Shown here piece after piece: positions 1 to 7,559 of a stretch of 64,000 nt of DNA; within the stretch, counting starts at the first letter, position 1, and the number at the start of each line of letters is the position of its first letter. The stretch is taken from the NCBI GenBank assembly GCA_014656495.1, contig BNCN01000013.1, forward strand, positions 126,814-190,813, read 5' to 3'. The position numbers were made by a program, and so were the translations under genes. The notes beneath the pieces are model-generated. The model ran no database searches and had not been told where the DNA came from. It saw only the letters and a list, made by a program, of their open reading frames with translations. This stretch comes from Comamonas sp. KCTC 72670. GTDB taxonomy: Bacteria; Myxococcota; Myxococcia; Myxococcales; Myxococcaceae.

Positions 1-1033
1 TCACGGGTGACGGACCCGACACGGGCGTCGCGGCGGCCGAGCCCGTGAACACCGGCGGCCTCGGCGTGACGTTCAGGAAGGTGTCCGTGGCGGAGGGGTT
101 CGTCACCGTCATCCGGACGCTCACCGTCTCGCCCGAGAACGCGTCCACGGTGTCCACGTCCAGGGCCACGGGCAGCGCGCCCACGTTGACCATCCGGGTG
201 TCGGCCACCGGCGAGACGACGTTGCCCGAGCCGTTGACGCCGCGCACCTGGGCCACCAGCGTCCCCGGGGTGGTCGTCCTCGCGCGCGCGGAGTACACCC
301 CCGCGTTGCGGCTGGCGAGGTTCCACCGGAACGACGCAGGCTCCAGGTCCATCACCTGGAACGAGACGGCGCCCGCGCCCGTGGAGGGCCCTTCGATGGT
401 GGTGTTGTTCTGCGACGTGCCCGTGCGGTTCTCGACCACCATGCGCGCGTCGATGTCACCGCCCACGCCCATGACGCTCGGCTGCACCGACACATCCGTG
501 GCCAGGCCGGAGCGCGACCAGCTCGAGCCCGACCCATTCACCGCCGTGGTGAAGTCGCCGCCCGCGCAGGTGTCGCGTGCCCGGGTGAAGGTGGAGCCGA
601 AGCGCTCGTTGTTCTGGTCGCTGTTCGAGACCGGCGGCACCATCCGCAGCGTGAAGCGCGCCGTCTGGTCCTGCCCCAGGCCATAGGGGCCGCTGCCGTT
701 GCAGGGCGCCAGGTTGTAGAAGATGACCCACCGCTCGGTGGCGATGTAGTCCACCCGCCACCCCGGCGGCGCGCTCGTGGACAGCAGCACGTAGCCGGAC
801 GGCAGCTCGAAGGTCATCTCGTTGATGGTGCGGAAGAACAACGACCAGTTGTAGGTGTTGTTGCGCACGTCGACGGTCAGCTCGGAGGCCTCGTCCATGA
901 CCACGCGGGGCCGGGAGTCCCCGGGCTGCGCGACGGTGGTGATGGCGGCGGTCGGGAACATCGACTGCGCCCACCCGAGCGTGGGCGTCAACATCGCGAC
1001 GGCGGCGGCGAGGCGGACGGAGGAGTGGCGCAT
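1..1033 (-). CDS. Secreted protein of unknown function, partial (3' end beyond left edge)
   Basis: The frame opens with ATG at 1033 and runs without a stop through the left edge, so 344 residues are visible and the C-terminus is missing. The first 22-24 residues form a Sec signal peptide (basic MRHSSVR, hydrophobic core, GWA-QS as likely cleavage site). The mature part is rich in Thr, Ser, Asn and Val. It contains beta-rich segments such as TVDVRNNTYNW and VSVRMTVTNPSA, which resemble Ig-like adhesion or CARDB-type extracellular repeats. Only two Cys are visible in the mature part. It is the last visible gene of a minus-strand run with a lipoprotein, a PqqD-like protein and an S26-like peptidase, and starts 11 bases after the lipoprotein stop. 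Function is not recognised. Export and extracellular location are well supported. Confidence 0.8.
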   Translation of the reverse strand, partial: MRHSSVRLAAAVAMLTPTLGWAQSMFPTAAITTVAQPGDSRPRVVMDEASELTVDVRNNTYNWSLFFRTINEMTFELPSGYVLLSTSAPPGWRVDYIATERWVIFYNLAPCNGSGPYGLGQDQTARFTLRMVPPVSNSDQNNERFGSTFTRARDTCAGGDFTTAVNGSGSSWSRSGLATDVSVQPSVMGVGGDIDARMVVENRTGTSQNNTTIEGPSTGAGAVSFQVMDLEPASFRWNLASRNAGVYSARARTTTPGTLVAQVRGVNGSGNVVSPVADTRMVNVGALPVALDVDTVDAFSGETVSVRMTVTNPSATDTFLNVTPRPPVFTGSAAATPVSGPSPV

Positions 1034-1044
1034 GGACAAGGGCC

Positions 1045-1548
1045 TCACGGGTCCAGGGTGAAGGAAGCCGCCGTCAGGGGCTCCCCGTCGAGGAAGAAGC
1101 GCGCCTCCCACGTCCCGCTCATGCCGGAGGTGGCCACGGCCGTCCCGGCCACGGGCAGCGAGAAGCGGACCGTGCGGGACTCCTCCACGAGGGCATCCAG
1201 CTCGGTGGTCCGCCGCTCATACGGGAGGCCCGACGGCGGCACGAACTCCACGGACACCTTGCGCCGGCCTCGAACGCCGGTGACCGTCAGGTCGACGTCC
1301 ACCTGCTCCATCGACAGTCCACCCCGGCGGTGCTCATCCAGCCCGATGAACGTGGCCTCGCCCAGGGGAATCACGGGCGGAGGCGGCCGCGCGCCAATGT
1401 CCACGGGGGGCGGCAACACGTCCGTGGGCTCCAGCGGATCCGCGTCCTGGGTCGGCGGCGTGCGAACCGGGGCATAGGGCGCGACGCCCGCCTCCGTGCA
1501 CGCGGCCAGCAACACCGCCGCCGACAGGAACGCCAGGCGAATTCGCAT
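1045..1548 (-). CDS. Predicted lipoprotein, unknown function
   Basis: A 167-residue protein with a classical lipoprotein signal: MRIRLAF, a hydrophobic stretch, then the lipobox LLAAC with Cys about residue 17. A Pro-rich linker (about 25-55) follows, then a compact beta-rich domain with VDVDLTVTGVRGRRKVSVEF and a GTWEARFFLDG segment near the C-terminus, as in small immunoglobulin-like domains. The ATG at 1548 overlaps the stop of the upstream PqqD-like gene (TGATG), indicating translational coupling. A longer in-frame opening towards 1851 exists but would put residues before the signal peptide, so this start is preferred. No known family is recognised. The context suggests an envelope partner of the secreted protein downstream. 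Confidence 0.8.
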   Translation of the reverse strand: MRIRLAFLSAAVLLAACTEAGVAPYAPVRTPPTQDADPLEPTDVLPPPVDIGARPPPPVIPLGEATFIGLDEHRRGGLSMEQVDVDLTVTGVRGRRKVSVEFVPPSGLPYERRTTELDALVEESRTVRFSLPVAGTAVATSGMSGTWEARFFLDGEPLTAASFTLDP

Positions 1549-1844
1549 CACCGCACCTCCTCCACCGCGTCGATGAGCCCGAGCCGGCGCAACTCCGTGA
1601 GGAACTTCAGCGTGTCCGTGAGCACCCGCTCCACCTCCCAGCCATGCCGCTGGGAGACGAGCTCCACCAGGGCCCGCGCGGTGCGCGTCCCGTCGCAGAG
1701 CATCCAGACCTCCACGGCCGTCTCGTTGAGGCCGCGCAGCGTGTTGCCCTCGGCGTCCAGGATGATGAAGTCCGCCCCGAAGCGCTGCCCCGAGACGTCC
1801 TCCCGCCACCGCGGCGCGTGCTCCGCGTTGAACTCCGTCGTCAT
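1548..1844 (-). CDS. PqqD-like small protein
   Basis: A 98-residue protein with the layout of the PqqD family: a conserved segment IILDAEGNTLRGLNETAVEV followed by helices ending in a Leu-rich LTDTLKFLTELRRLGLI. PqqD domains are winged-helix-like chaperones that bind precursor peptides for modifying enzymes. Stand-alone family members of unknown role are common in myxobacteria. No radical-SAM enzyme or obvious precursor peptide is visible here. The start ATG at 1844 overlaps the end of the upstream S26-like peptidase gene by four bases, and its stop overlaps the downstream lipoprotein start, so the genes are probably translated together. Family assignment is fairly sure; the role is unknown. 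Confidence 0.75.
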   Translation of the reverse strand: MTTEFNAEHAPRWREDVSGQRFGADFIILDAEGNTLRGLNETAVEVWMLCDGTRTARALVELVSQRHGWEVERVLTDTLKFLTELRRLGLIDAVEEVR

Positions 1845-2248
1845 TGGCCACCTCGCCGGCCCAGCAGCGCCGCCAACCGCCACTTCACGGCCACCCGAAT
1901 TCGCCCCAACCACCGAGGGCCCTGATCCCACCCGGTCTCCAGCAGGACACCGCCGCGGCGCACCTGACGCACCCGCCCCAGCACCCGGGACGGTGGCAGC
2001 GGCGGATCCTCCGAAGCCGTGTTGTCTCCGCGCAGCGCCACCGCGCCGGACTCCCACCGCGCCAGGCGGTGGAGCACCAGGGCGTGATCGAACCGCGCGA
2101 GCAGGACGTCACCGGGACGGGGCGTGCCCTCCAGGGGCTCGACGCCCGCCTGATCACCCGAGCGCAGCGACGGCCACATGCTGTCCCCATGCACGGGGAT
2201 CCAGCGCAGGGCCGAGGGCGCGACGGGGGAGGACGGCTCGCGAGGCAT
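1841..2248 (-). CDS. S24/S26-family (signal peptidase I-like) peptidase
   Basis: A 135-residue protein. The segment VHGDSMWPSLRSGDQAGVEP matches the Ser-containing active-site box of S24/S26 peptidases (consensus G-x-S-M-x-P). RPGDVLLAR and the later LRGDNTASED match the region carrying the general-base and substrate-binding strands. There is no N-terminal membrane helix of the kind in housekeeping LepB, and the protein is about half LepB's length; the C-terminal part (VAVKWRLAALLGRR) may sit on the membrane. It probably cleaves or matures a partner encoded in the same operon. A GTG three bases upstream (2251) is an alternative start. A perfect 7-bp palindrome lies directly upstream. A LexA-like regulatory role is less likely because no DNA-binding domain is visible. 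Confidence 0.65.
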   Translation of the reverse strand: MPREPSSPVAPSALRWIPVHGDSMWPSLRSGDQAGVEPLEGTPRPGDVLLARFDHALVLHRLARWESGAVALRGDNTASEDPPLPPSRVLGRVRQVRRGGVLLETGWDQGPRWLGRIRVAVKWRLAALLGRRGGQ

Positions 2249-2251
2249 CAC

Positions 2252-2270
2252 GGGTCAGTCTACCTGACCC
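2252..2270 (-). promoter_or_regulatory. Perfect palindrome immediately upstream of the S26-PqqD operon
   Basis: GGGTCAG and CTGACCC form a perfect 7-bp inverted repeat around a 5-base centre, three bases from the start codon at 2248. Read on the minus strand the centre contains TAGACT, a reasonable -10 hexamer. It would place the transcription start about two bases before the ATG, giving a nearly leaderless message. The palindrome may be an operator covering the promoter or a start-occluding hairpin. No convincing -35 element is visible. Confidence 0.35.
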
Positions 2271-2392
2271 GATCCGCTCCCGCGAGTTCCCTCCCACCGA
2301 ATACCCCAGCGTTTATCAGGGGTTACGCGCCTGCCTCAATTTCTCAGAGTTAGCAAGGAGCGCCCGGAATACTGTTCTCAACCCCACAACGC

Positions 2393-3670
2393 CTACGCGG
2401 AAGCAGCCCGTTGAGCCCGCACCGTCTGGGCCACCGCGTCGAGCGCGACGGGGATGAGCTCCCCTCCGGCCATGGGCTTCAGCTTCGCCTGACCGCTGGC
2501 GCGCTCCGCCTCGCCCAGCACCAGCGTGAAGTGGGCGTTGCTCTTGTCCGCGCGCTTCATCTGGCTCTTGAGGCTGCCGCCGCGGGTGTCGAACTCCACG
2601 CGCAGGCCGTCCCGACGCAGGTGGCTGGCCAGGGTGAAGGCGGCGTCGTGCGAGCCCGCGTCCGCCACCGCCACGAAGACATCCGGGCGGACGGTGAACT
2701 GCTGGCCGCTCTCCTTCAGCAGCAGCACCAGCCGGTCCAGGCCGCAGGCGAAGCCCACCGCGGGCGTGTCCGGCCCGCCCAGGCTCTTCACCAGCTTGTC
2801 GTAGCGCCCTCCCCCGCCCACCGTGCTCGCGGTGCCCAGCGCGGGGTGCGAGGCGATGAACTCGAAGACGGTGCGCGTGTAGTAGTCCAGCCCGCGGACC
2901 ATGCGCGGATTCACCACGTGCTGGATGTTCAGCGCCGTCAGCTTGCGCTGCACGTCGTCGAAGTGCGCGCGGCAGGGCTCGCACAGGGACTCCAGCACGT
3001 TGGGCCCCGCCGAGGCGATGGCCTGACACGTGGGGTTCTTGCAGTCCAGGACGCGCAGGGGGTTCTTCTCCATGCGCTTCTGGCAGTCCCCGCACAGCTC
3101 CTCGCGGCGGGACTGGAGGTACTCCACCAGCTTCGCGTGGTACGTGGGCCGGCAGGCCTCGTCTCCCAGCGAGTTGACGTTGAGGGTGATGTCCTTGAGG
3201 CCCAGGCGCTCCAGGAACTGGACCACCACGTCCATCACCTCGACGTCCTGGGCGGCCTCCTTCGCGCCGTAGGCCTCCGCGCCGATTTGATAGAACTGGC
3301 GGTAGCGGCCCGTCTTCATCCGCTCGTAGCGGAACATGGGCCCCATGTAGAACCAGCGCGTCAGCGGCTCCTGCGTGTTGATGGAGTGCTCGATGTACGC
3401 GCGCGCCGCGGGCGCGGTGCCTTCCGGCCGCATGGACAGGCTGCGCTCGCCCTTGTCCATGAAGGTGTACATCTCCTTGCCGACGATGTCCGTCTCCTCG
3501 CCCACGCTGCGCACGAAGAGCGCCGTGTCCTCCACCATGGGCGTGCGGATCTCACCGTAGCCGAAGCGGCCGAACACCTCGCGGGCCAGCCCCTCCACGT
3601 GCTGCCAGATCTCGATCTCCCCCGGGAGGAGATCGTTCATGCCCTTGACGCCGGCGACCTTCTGACTCAC
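2393..3670 (-). CDS. hisS: Histidyl-tRNA synthetase
   Basis: A 425-residue class II aminoacyl-tRNA synthetase that charges tRNA-His in the cytoplasm; length is normal for bacterial HisRS. Visible signatures are the N-terminal KGMNDLLP, the motif 2 region FRYERMKTGRYRQFYQ (about 115-130), the histidine-binding loop VRGLDYYTRTVFEF (about 265-278), and motif 3 PAVGFACGLDRL. The C-terminal anticodon-binding domain has VFVAVAD and the DTRGGSLKSQMKRADKS region. The start is GTG at 3670, overlapping the psd stop by four bases (GTGA), so hisS is coupled to phosphatidylserine decarboxylase and an upstream lipoprotein gene. Confidence 0.97.
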   Translation of the reverse strand: MSQKVAGVKGMNDLLPGEIEIWQHVEGLAREVFGRFGYGEIRTPMVEDTALFVRSVGEETDIVGKEMYTFMDKGERSLSMRPEGTAPAARAYIEHSINTQEPLTRWFYMGPMFRYERMKTGRYRQFYQIGAEAYGAKEAAQDVEVMDVVVQFLERLGLKDITLNVNSLGDEACRPTYHAKLVEYLQSRREELCGDCQKRMEKNPLRVLDCKNPTCQAIASAGPNVLESLCEPCRAHFDDVQRKLTALNIQHVVNPRMVRGLDYYTRTVFEFIASHPALGTASTVGGGGRYDKLVKSLGGPDTPAVGFACGLDRLVLLLKESGQQFTVRPDVFVAVADAGSHDAAFTLASHLRRDGLRVEFDTRGGSLKSQMKRADKSNAHFTLVLGEAERASGQAKLKPMAGGELIPVALDAVAQTVRAQRAASA

Positions 3671-4509
3671 GTGATGACTCCAATGCGCTTGCCCAGCCGG
3701 ACCACCGCCTCCTCCTGGAGGCTCTCGTCCCAGATAACGCGCTTGGGCTCGAACAGCAGGATGACGGTGGAGCCCATCTCGAAGCGGCCCAGCTCGCCGC
3801 CCTTCTCCACGCCAATGGCCGTGCCGTACTGATGCACCTTGCCCGGCTGACCGGTGTGCGTCGTCACGTCGTCATAGGCCGCCTTGATGCGCGACACGCA
3901 CGTGGCGCCCACCTTCACCACGGCGCACTTGCCCGCCACCGTGTCCAGGTACGTCACCAGCCGCTCGTTGACGCAGAACAGGGACTGCTTGTTCTTCACC
4001 GACGCGGGGTTCACTGGCCAGAACTCGCCGGGGATGTACGCGTAGCCGGTGATGGTGCCCCCCAGCGGCGCGTGGATGCGGTGGTAGTCGCGCGGCGACA
4101 GGTAGATGGTCGTCCAGGCGCCGCCGTGGAACGGCTTCGCCGCCTCGGAGTCCCCCAGCAGCTCGTCCACCGTGTACTCAATGCCCTTGGCCTGCAGGCA
4201 CCGGCCGTTGTCCGAGTACCCCACCTGGGACACCCGGCCATCCACCGGCGAGACGACGACCTTCTCGCCCGCGTCCACGGGGCGGAGGCCCGGCTTGAGG
4301 CTCCGGGTGAAGAACTGGGCGAAGGTCGGGAAGTGGTCGAACGAGTGCTCGGCCTCCTCCATGTCCACGTTGTAGGCCTTGGCGAAGGCGCGCATCGCGG
4401 CCTGGTGCACCGGCGCGGGCACGGGCAGGCGGGTGGCCACCCCCACCACGGTGGAGAGCGCGGACTTCGGCAACACCTGCATCAACTTCATGAAAGTCTG
4501 GTCGTTCAT
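3667..4509 (-). CDS. psd: Phosphatidylserine decarboxylase proenzyme
   Basis: A 280-residue pyruvoyl enzyme that makes phosphatidylethanolamine from phosphatidylserine at the inner membrane. The self-cleavage site reads MGST (about 245-248), against LGST in the E. coli enzyme; Gly246-Ser247 is the predicted cut, leaving a 34-residue alpha chain. Other family blocks are SPVDGRVSQVG (about 85-95) with the catalytic Asp, the histidine-containing SPRDYHRIHAPLGG (about 133-146), and VNERLVT. ATG start at 4509, 15 bases after the upstream lipoprotein stop; its end overlaps the hisS start. A lipid enzyme coupled to a tRNA synthetase is probably just operon packing. Confidence 0.95.
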   Translation of the reverse strand: MNDQTFMKLMQVLPKSALSTVVGVATRLPVPAPVHQAAMRAFAKAYNVDMEEAEHSFDHFPTFAQFFTRSLKPGLRPVDAGEKVVVSPVDGRVSQVGYSDNGRCLQAKGIEYTVDELLGDSEAAKPFHGGAWTTIYLSPRDYHRIHAPLGGTITGYAYIPGEFWPVNPASVKNKQSLFCVNERLVTYLDTVAGKCAVVKVGATCVSRIKAAYDDVTTHTGQPGKVHQYGTAIGVEKGGELGRFEMGSTVILLFEPKRVIWDESLQEEAVVRLGKRIGVIT

Positions 4510-4524
4510 ATCGGCGAATCGTGG

Positions 4525-5247
4525 CTAGCGGCCGGCGTCGGTCGCGGGTGCCGGGCCCCCGTCGGTCGTGGACGGGACCAGGTTCACGGCACTCTTGGGT
4601 AACAGCGTGAGCACCTTCCCCCCTTCGATGAGGAGGAACGTGTCTTGATGCTGGGGGTACTCCAGGCGGCAGGCGGTGCGGTCGGCCAGCTGCCAGGTCT
4701 CCCGCATCCCCCGCCCCTGCACGTCAATGGGCGCTCCCCGCTGGAAGCAGCCTCGGAAGCCCGCGATCAACTCGGAGGCCGCGGTTCCCGCCTGGGGACC
4801 ATTGCCCGTCCCGGCATCCTCGGGGCCCGCATCGGGCGGCTCGGCCGGCGCGGGAGGCGGCGCCGGCTCATCGTTGGCCGGGGCCACGTAGGTCCCCGGC
4901 GGAAGCTCGCGCGCGCTGGCGACCGCCTTCTCGCGCTCGGAGGCGGCGGCCTCCATCCGCTGGCGGCCCTCCTTGATGCGCTGGAGCAGCTCGCGGGCGC
5001 CCTCGGCGTCCAGGCTGTCCGCGGGGACGCGCTGGAGCTGGGCTTCAATCTCGCCCACGCCCGGATCCAGGTAGGCCTCGTCCAGCTTCTGCGAGTACAG
5101 CTCGCGGAAGCGGCGGGCGGCCTCTTCGTACTCGGCGGAGGGCGCGGGCGGCTCGCGGCGGCACGCGGTGGGCGCCAGCGTGAGCAGGACGGCGGAGACG
5201 ACGCCCACGAGGGGCCTGAGGGACGCTCGGAGGACCAGGGTGCGCAC
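4525..5247 (-). CDS. Predicted lipoprotein, unknown function
   Basis: A 240-residue protein starting at GTG 5247, with an N-terminal signal ending in the lipobox LAPTAC (Cys about 29). A largely helical Glu/Arg-rich region follows (about 35-105, EEAARRFRELYSQKLDEAYL and LQRIKEGRQRMEAAASE), then a Pro/Ala/Asp-rich linker (about 115-150). The C-terminal domain has three further Cys (GFRGCFQRG, RTACRLEY) and ends in a Thr/Pro/Ala tail. No family is recognised. It is first in an operon with psd and hisS, which suggests an envelope role but does not prove it. The helical region could be an oligomerisation module. Confidence 0.8.
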   Translation of the reverse strand: MRTLVLRASLRPLVGVVSAVLLTLAPTACRREPPAPSAEYEEAARRFRELYSQKLDEAYLDPGVGEIEAQLQRVPADSLDAEGARELLQRIKEGRQRMEAAASEREKAVASARELPPGTYVAPANDEPAPPPAPAEPPDAGPEDAGTGNGPQAGTAASELIAGFRGCFQRGAPIDVQGRGMRETWQLADRTACRLEYPQHQDTFLLIEGGKVLTLLPKSAVNLVPSTTDGGPAPATDAGR

Positions 5248-5305
5248 GGCACGGGTTTATGTCATTTCCCCGCGCCTGTCCGCCTTTTGTACCCCGGGGC
5301 CCGGC

Positions 5306-6037
5306 TCAAACACCCAGGAACAGGCGCTTTCCGAAGTTCAGCGCCAGGTCCGCGTCGAAGATCTTCTGCGCCGACGTCTCGATGTCGTACTCGACGCGGA
5401 TGTACTCCACCGTGCGCGCGTCCGTGTCACAGATGACGAAGCACGCCCGGTTGTCGTAGTCGCGCGGCTGGCCCACGCTGCCCACGGAGATGATGTACTT
5501 GTAGCCGCGGCGGATGCCGAACTTCTGCGCCACCACGTCGTTCACCTCGCCATTGCCAATGGCGAAGGCGCGGCACAGGTGGCTGTGACCAATGAACGTC
5601 ACCTCGGGCAGCTCCGCCACGTAGGGCGTCAGCTCCCGGGCCTGCTCCAGCGCGAAGATGTACTCGTACGCCTTCGGGTCGATGGGCGAGCCGTGGCAGA
5701 ACCCCACGTCGCCAATCCGGTACGTGTACGGCAGGCTGCGCAGCCAGGCCATGTTCTCGTCGGTGAGGACGTTGGCGGACCAGTCGAGCGCGTGCCGGGC
5801 GGCGTCGTAGTAGTACGAGTAGTCCATCCGCCCCGCCACCGCGGCGTCGTGGTTGCCCAGCAAGGTGACCTCCGCCACCGAGCGCACCAGCTCACAGCAC
5901 GGATTGGGGGACGCCCCGTAACCGACGATGTCTCCCAGCGAGACGAACCGATCCACCTTCTGGTGTTCGGCGACGCGGAGCACCTCGGTCAGCGCCTCGA
6001 TGTTGGAGTGGATGTCGGAGATGACGGCGATGCGCAT
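5306..6037 (-). CDS. Metallophosphoesterase (YfcE/ApaH-like phosphodiesterase)
   Basis: A 243-residue calcineurin-like phosphoesterase with the whole set of metal-binding motifs: SDIHSN (about 7-12), GDIVGYGASPN (about 36-46), GNHD (about 61-64), CHGSP (about 114-118) and IGHSHLCRAF (about 149-158). The GDIVGYGxxPN form is typical of the small bacterial branch that hydrolyses phosphodiesters or nucleotides. The substrate cannot be told from sequence. No signal peptide, so cytoplasmic. The gene lies 27 bases after the PilZ gene and 58 before a lipoprotein gene on the same strand, so it may be cotranscribed with the PilZ protein. Confidence 0.9.
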   Translation of the reverse strand: MRIAVISDIHSNIEALTEVLRVAEHQKVDRFVSLGDIVGYGASPNPCCELVRSVAEVTLLGNHDAAVAGRMDYSYYYDAARHALDWSANVLTDENMAWLRSLPYTYRIGDVGFCHGSPIDPKAYEYIFALEQARELTPYVAELPEVTFIGHSHLCRAFAIGNGEVNDVVAQKFGIRRGYKYIISVGSVGQPRDYDNRACFVICDTDARTVEYIRVEYDIETSAQKIFDADLALNFGKRLFLGV

Positions 6038-6064
6038 GGGGGGCCTCGGTCCGGAATCTGGGGT

Positions 6065-6439
6065 TCAACCCGCCCAGCCGGCCTTCACCTGGGTCTGCTG
6101 CTGCTGCGAAATCATCTGACGGAGCCGCCCCAGGGTATCGCTGTCCAGGGACTCGAAACGCAACCCCATGCCCGCGGGATGCGTTCGCTCCTCCGTCTCC
6201 CTCAACCAGACCACCGTCGCCTTCGCGTGGATGTCGGGATGGCCCGTGGGCGTCAGCTTGACGACCGTGCGTGCGCCCCGGGCCAGGGGCGTGCTCGTCC
6301 GGAGGAACAACCCTCCCTCGCTCAAATTCGAGATTCGCGCATAGAGCGTGACGTTGTCACCCTCGCACCAGCACCGAAGCTGGGTGGGAATCCGTGTGGA
6401 CTTTCGGTTTTCGCTCAACCCGGAACCTTCTTCCGTCAC
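6065..6439 (-). CDS. PilZ domain protein, probable c-di-GMP receptor
   Basis: A 124-residue single-domain PilZ protein. The c-di-GMP signature has both halves: the N-terminal Arg cluster ENRKSTRIPT (about 10-19) corresponding to RxxxR, and SNLSEGGLFLRT (about 37-48) corresponding to D/N-x-S-x-x-G. The rest is the expected beta barrel with VVKLTPTGHPDIHAKATVVW and a C-terminal helix. The putative start is GTG at 6439. Such short PilZ proteins are numerous in myxobacteria and act in motility, polysaccharide or developmental control. A diguanylate cyclase gene lies in this window at 25515-27683. Confidence 0.88.
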   Translation of the reverse strand: MTEEGSGLSENRKSTRIPTQLRCWCEGDNVTLYARISNLSEGGLFLRTSTPLARGARTVVKLTPTGHPDIHAKATVVWLRETEERTHPAGMGLRFESLDSDTLGRLRQMISQQQQTQVKAGWAG

Positions 6440-6522
6440 CCGAATCCGCAGCCTAGGGACGGCCTGATTCCGCAGTCAAGTTCAGGGGCGGCCTTCCGCA
6501 CCGCCCCTGCCCGAGCGAGGAC

Positions 6523-7449
6523 TCAGCCCTCCACCGGGCCCAGGTCCTCGAAGTGGGTCAGCGCGCGGAACTCCGCGAAGCGGGCGTGGATCTCCGGGCG
6601 GGTCACCTCGCGCAGGCGCTCCAGGCTGAACTTCTCCACCGTGAAGGAGGCCATGACGCTGCCCATGACCATGGCGCGGCGCAGCAAAGCGGAGTCCACC
6701 TTGCCGTTGGAGGTCGCCAGCGCGCCCATGAAGCCGCCCGCGAAGGTGTCACCGGCGCCGGTGGGGTCGAAGACCTCGGCCAGGGGGAAGGCCGGGCAGG
6801 CGAAGATGTGCTCGCCGTCGAAGAGGAGCGCGCCGTACTCGCCGCGCTTGATGACCACGCGCTGCGGGCCCATGCCGAGGATGGCGCGAGCGGCCTTCAC
6901 CACGTTGTGCTCGCCGGCCAGCTGGCGGGCCTCGCCGTCGTTGACGAAGAGCAGGTTCACCCGGGACAGCGTCTTGATCAGGGCCTGGCGGCTGCCCTGG
7001 ATCCAGAAGTTCATGGTGTCGGCGGCCACCAGCTTGGGGGCCTTCACCTGGTCCAACACCTGCGACTGCAGCTCCGGGTGGATGTTGCCCAGGAAGACGT
7101 AGGGCGTGTCGCGGTACGCCTCCGGCAGCTTGGGCGAGAAGGCCTGGAAGACGTTGAGCTGGGTGTCCAGCGTCTGCGCCTCGTTCAGCTCGTAGCCATA
7201 GCGGCCCTTCCAGCGGAAGGTGCGGCCGGACTCACGGGTGAGGCCCTCCAGGTCGATGCCGCGCCCGCGCAGGAAGTTCAGGTGCCCTTCGGGGAAGTCC
7301 TCGCCCACCACCGCGACGACGCGCGTGGGGCTGAAGAACGAGGCCGACGTGGAGAAGTAGGTGGCCGAGCCCCCGAGGATGTCCTCCTTCTGGCCGAAGG
7401 GGGTTTCCACCGAGTCCAGTGCGACGGAGCCGACGACGAGCAGGGACAT
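6523..7449 (-). CDS. PfkB-family sugar or nucleoside kinase
   Basis: A 308-residue ribokinase-fold kinase. Signatures are the N-terminal LVVGSVALDSVETP, the glycine motif DILGGSATYFSTSASF (about 22-37), RVVAVVGEDFP, and the C-terminal catalytic motif FDPTGAGDTFAGGFMG (about 236-251) with the catalytic Asp in GAGD. VVIKRGEYGALLF precedes it, as usual. Substrate is open; overall shape suits adenosine/ribokinase-type enzymes. The ATG at 7449 is chosen because it has a good AGGAAG site upstream and begins right at the first beta strand. Upstream in-frame extensions carry no family sequence. It stands alone between the PilZ and Mla genes. Confidence 0.9.
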   Translation of the reverse strand: MSLLVVGSVALDSVETPFGQKEDILGGSATYFSTSASFFSPTRVVAVVGEDFPEGHLNFLRGRGIDLEGLTRESGRTFRWKGRYGYELNEAQTLDTQLNVFQAFSPKLPEAYRDTPYVFLGNIHPELQSQVLDQVKAPKLVAADTMNFWIQGSRQALIKTLSRVNLLFVNDGEARQLAGEHNVVKAARAILGMGPQRVVIKRGEYGALLFDGEHIFACPAFPLAEVFDPTGAGDTFAGGFMGALATSNGKVDSALLRRAMVMGSVMASFTVEKFSLERLREVTRPEIHARFAEFRALTHFEDLGPVEG

Positions 7450-7559
7450 GCGAGCTTCCTGGGGGGATATGCCGTGAAAAAGGCACGGCGCTCCCCGGAA
7501 CCCCGTGCCCATGCCGGGTACGTTGTTTCCCGTTTTCCGTCAAGCACCGAGCGGGGGGA

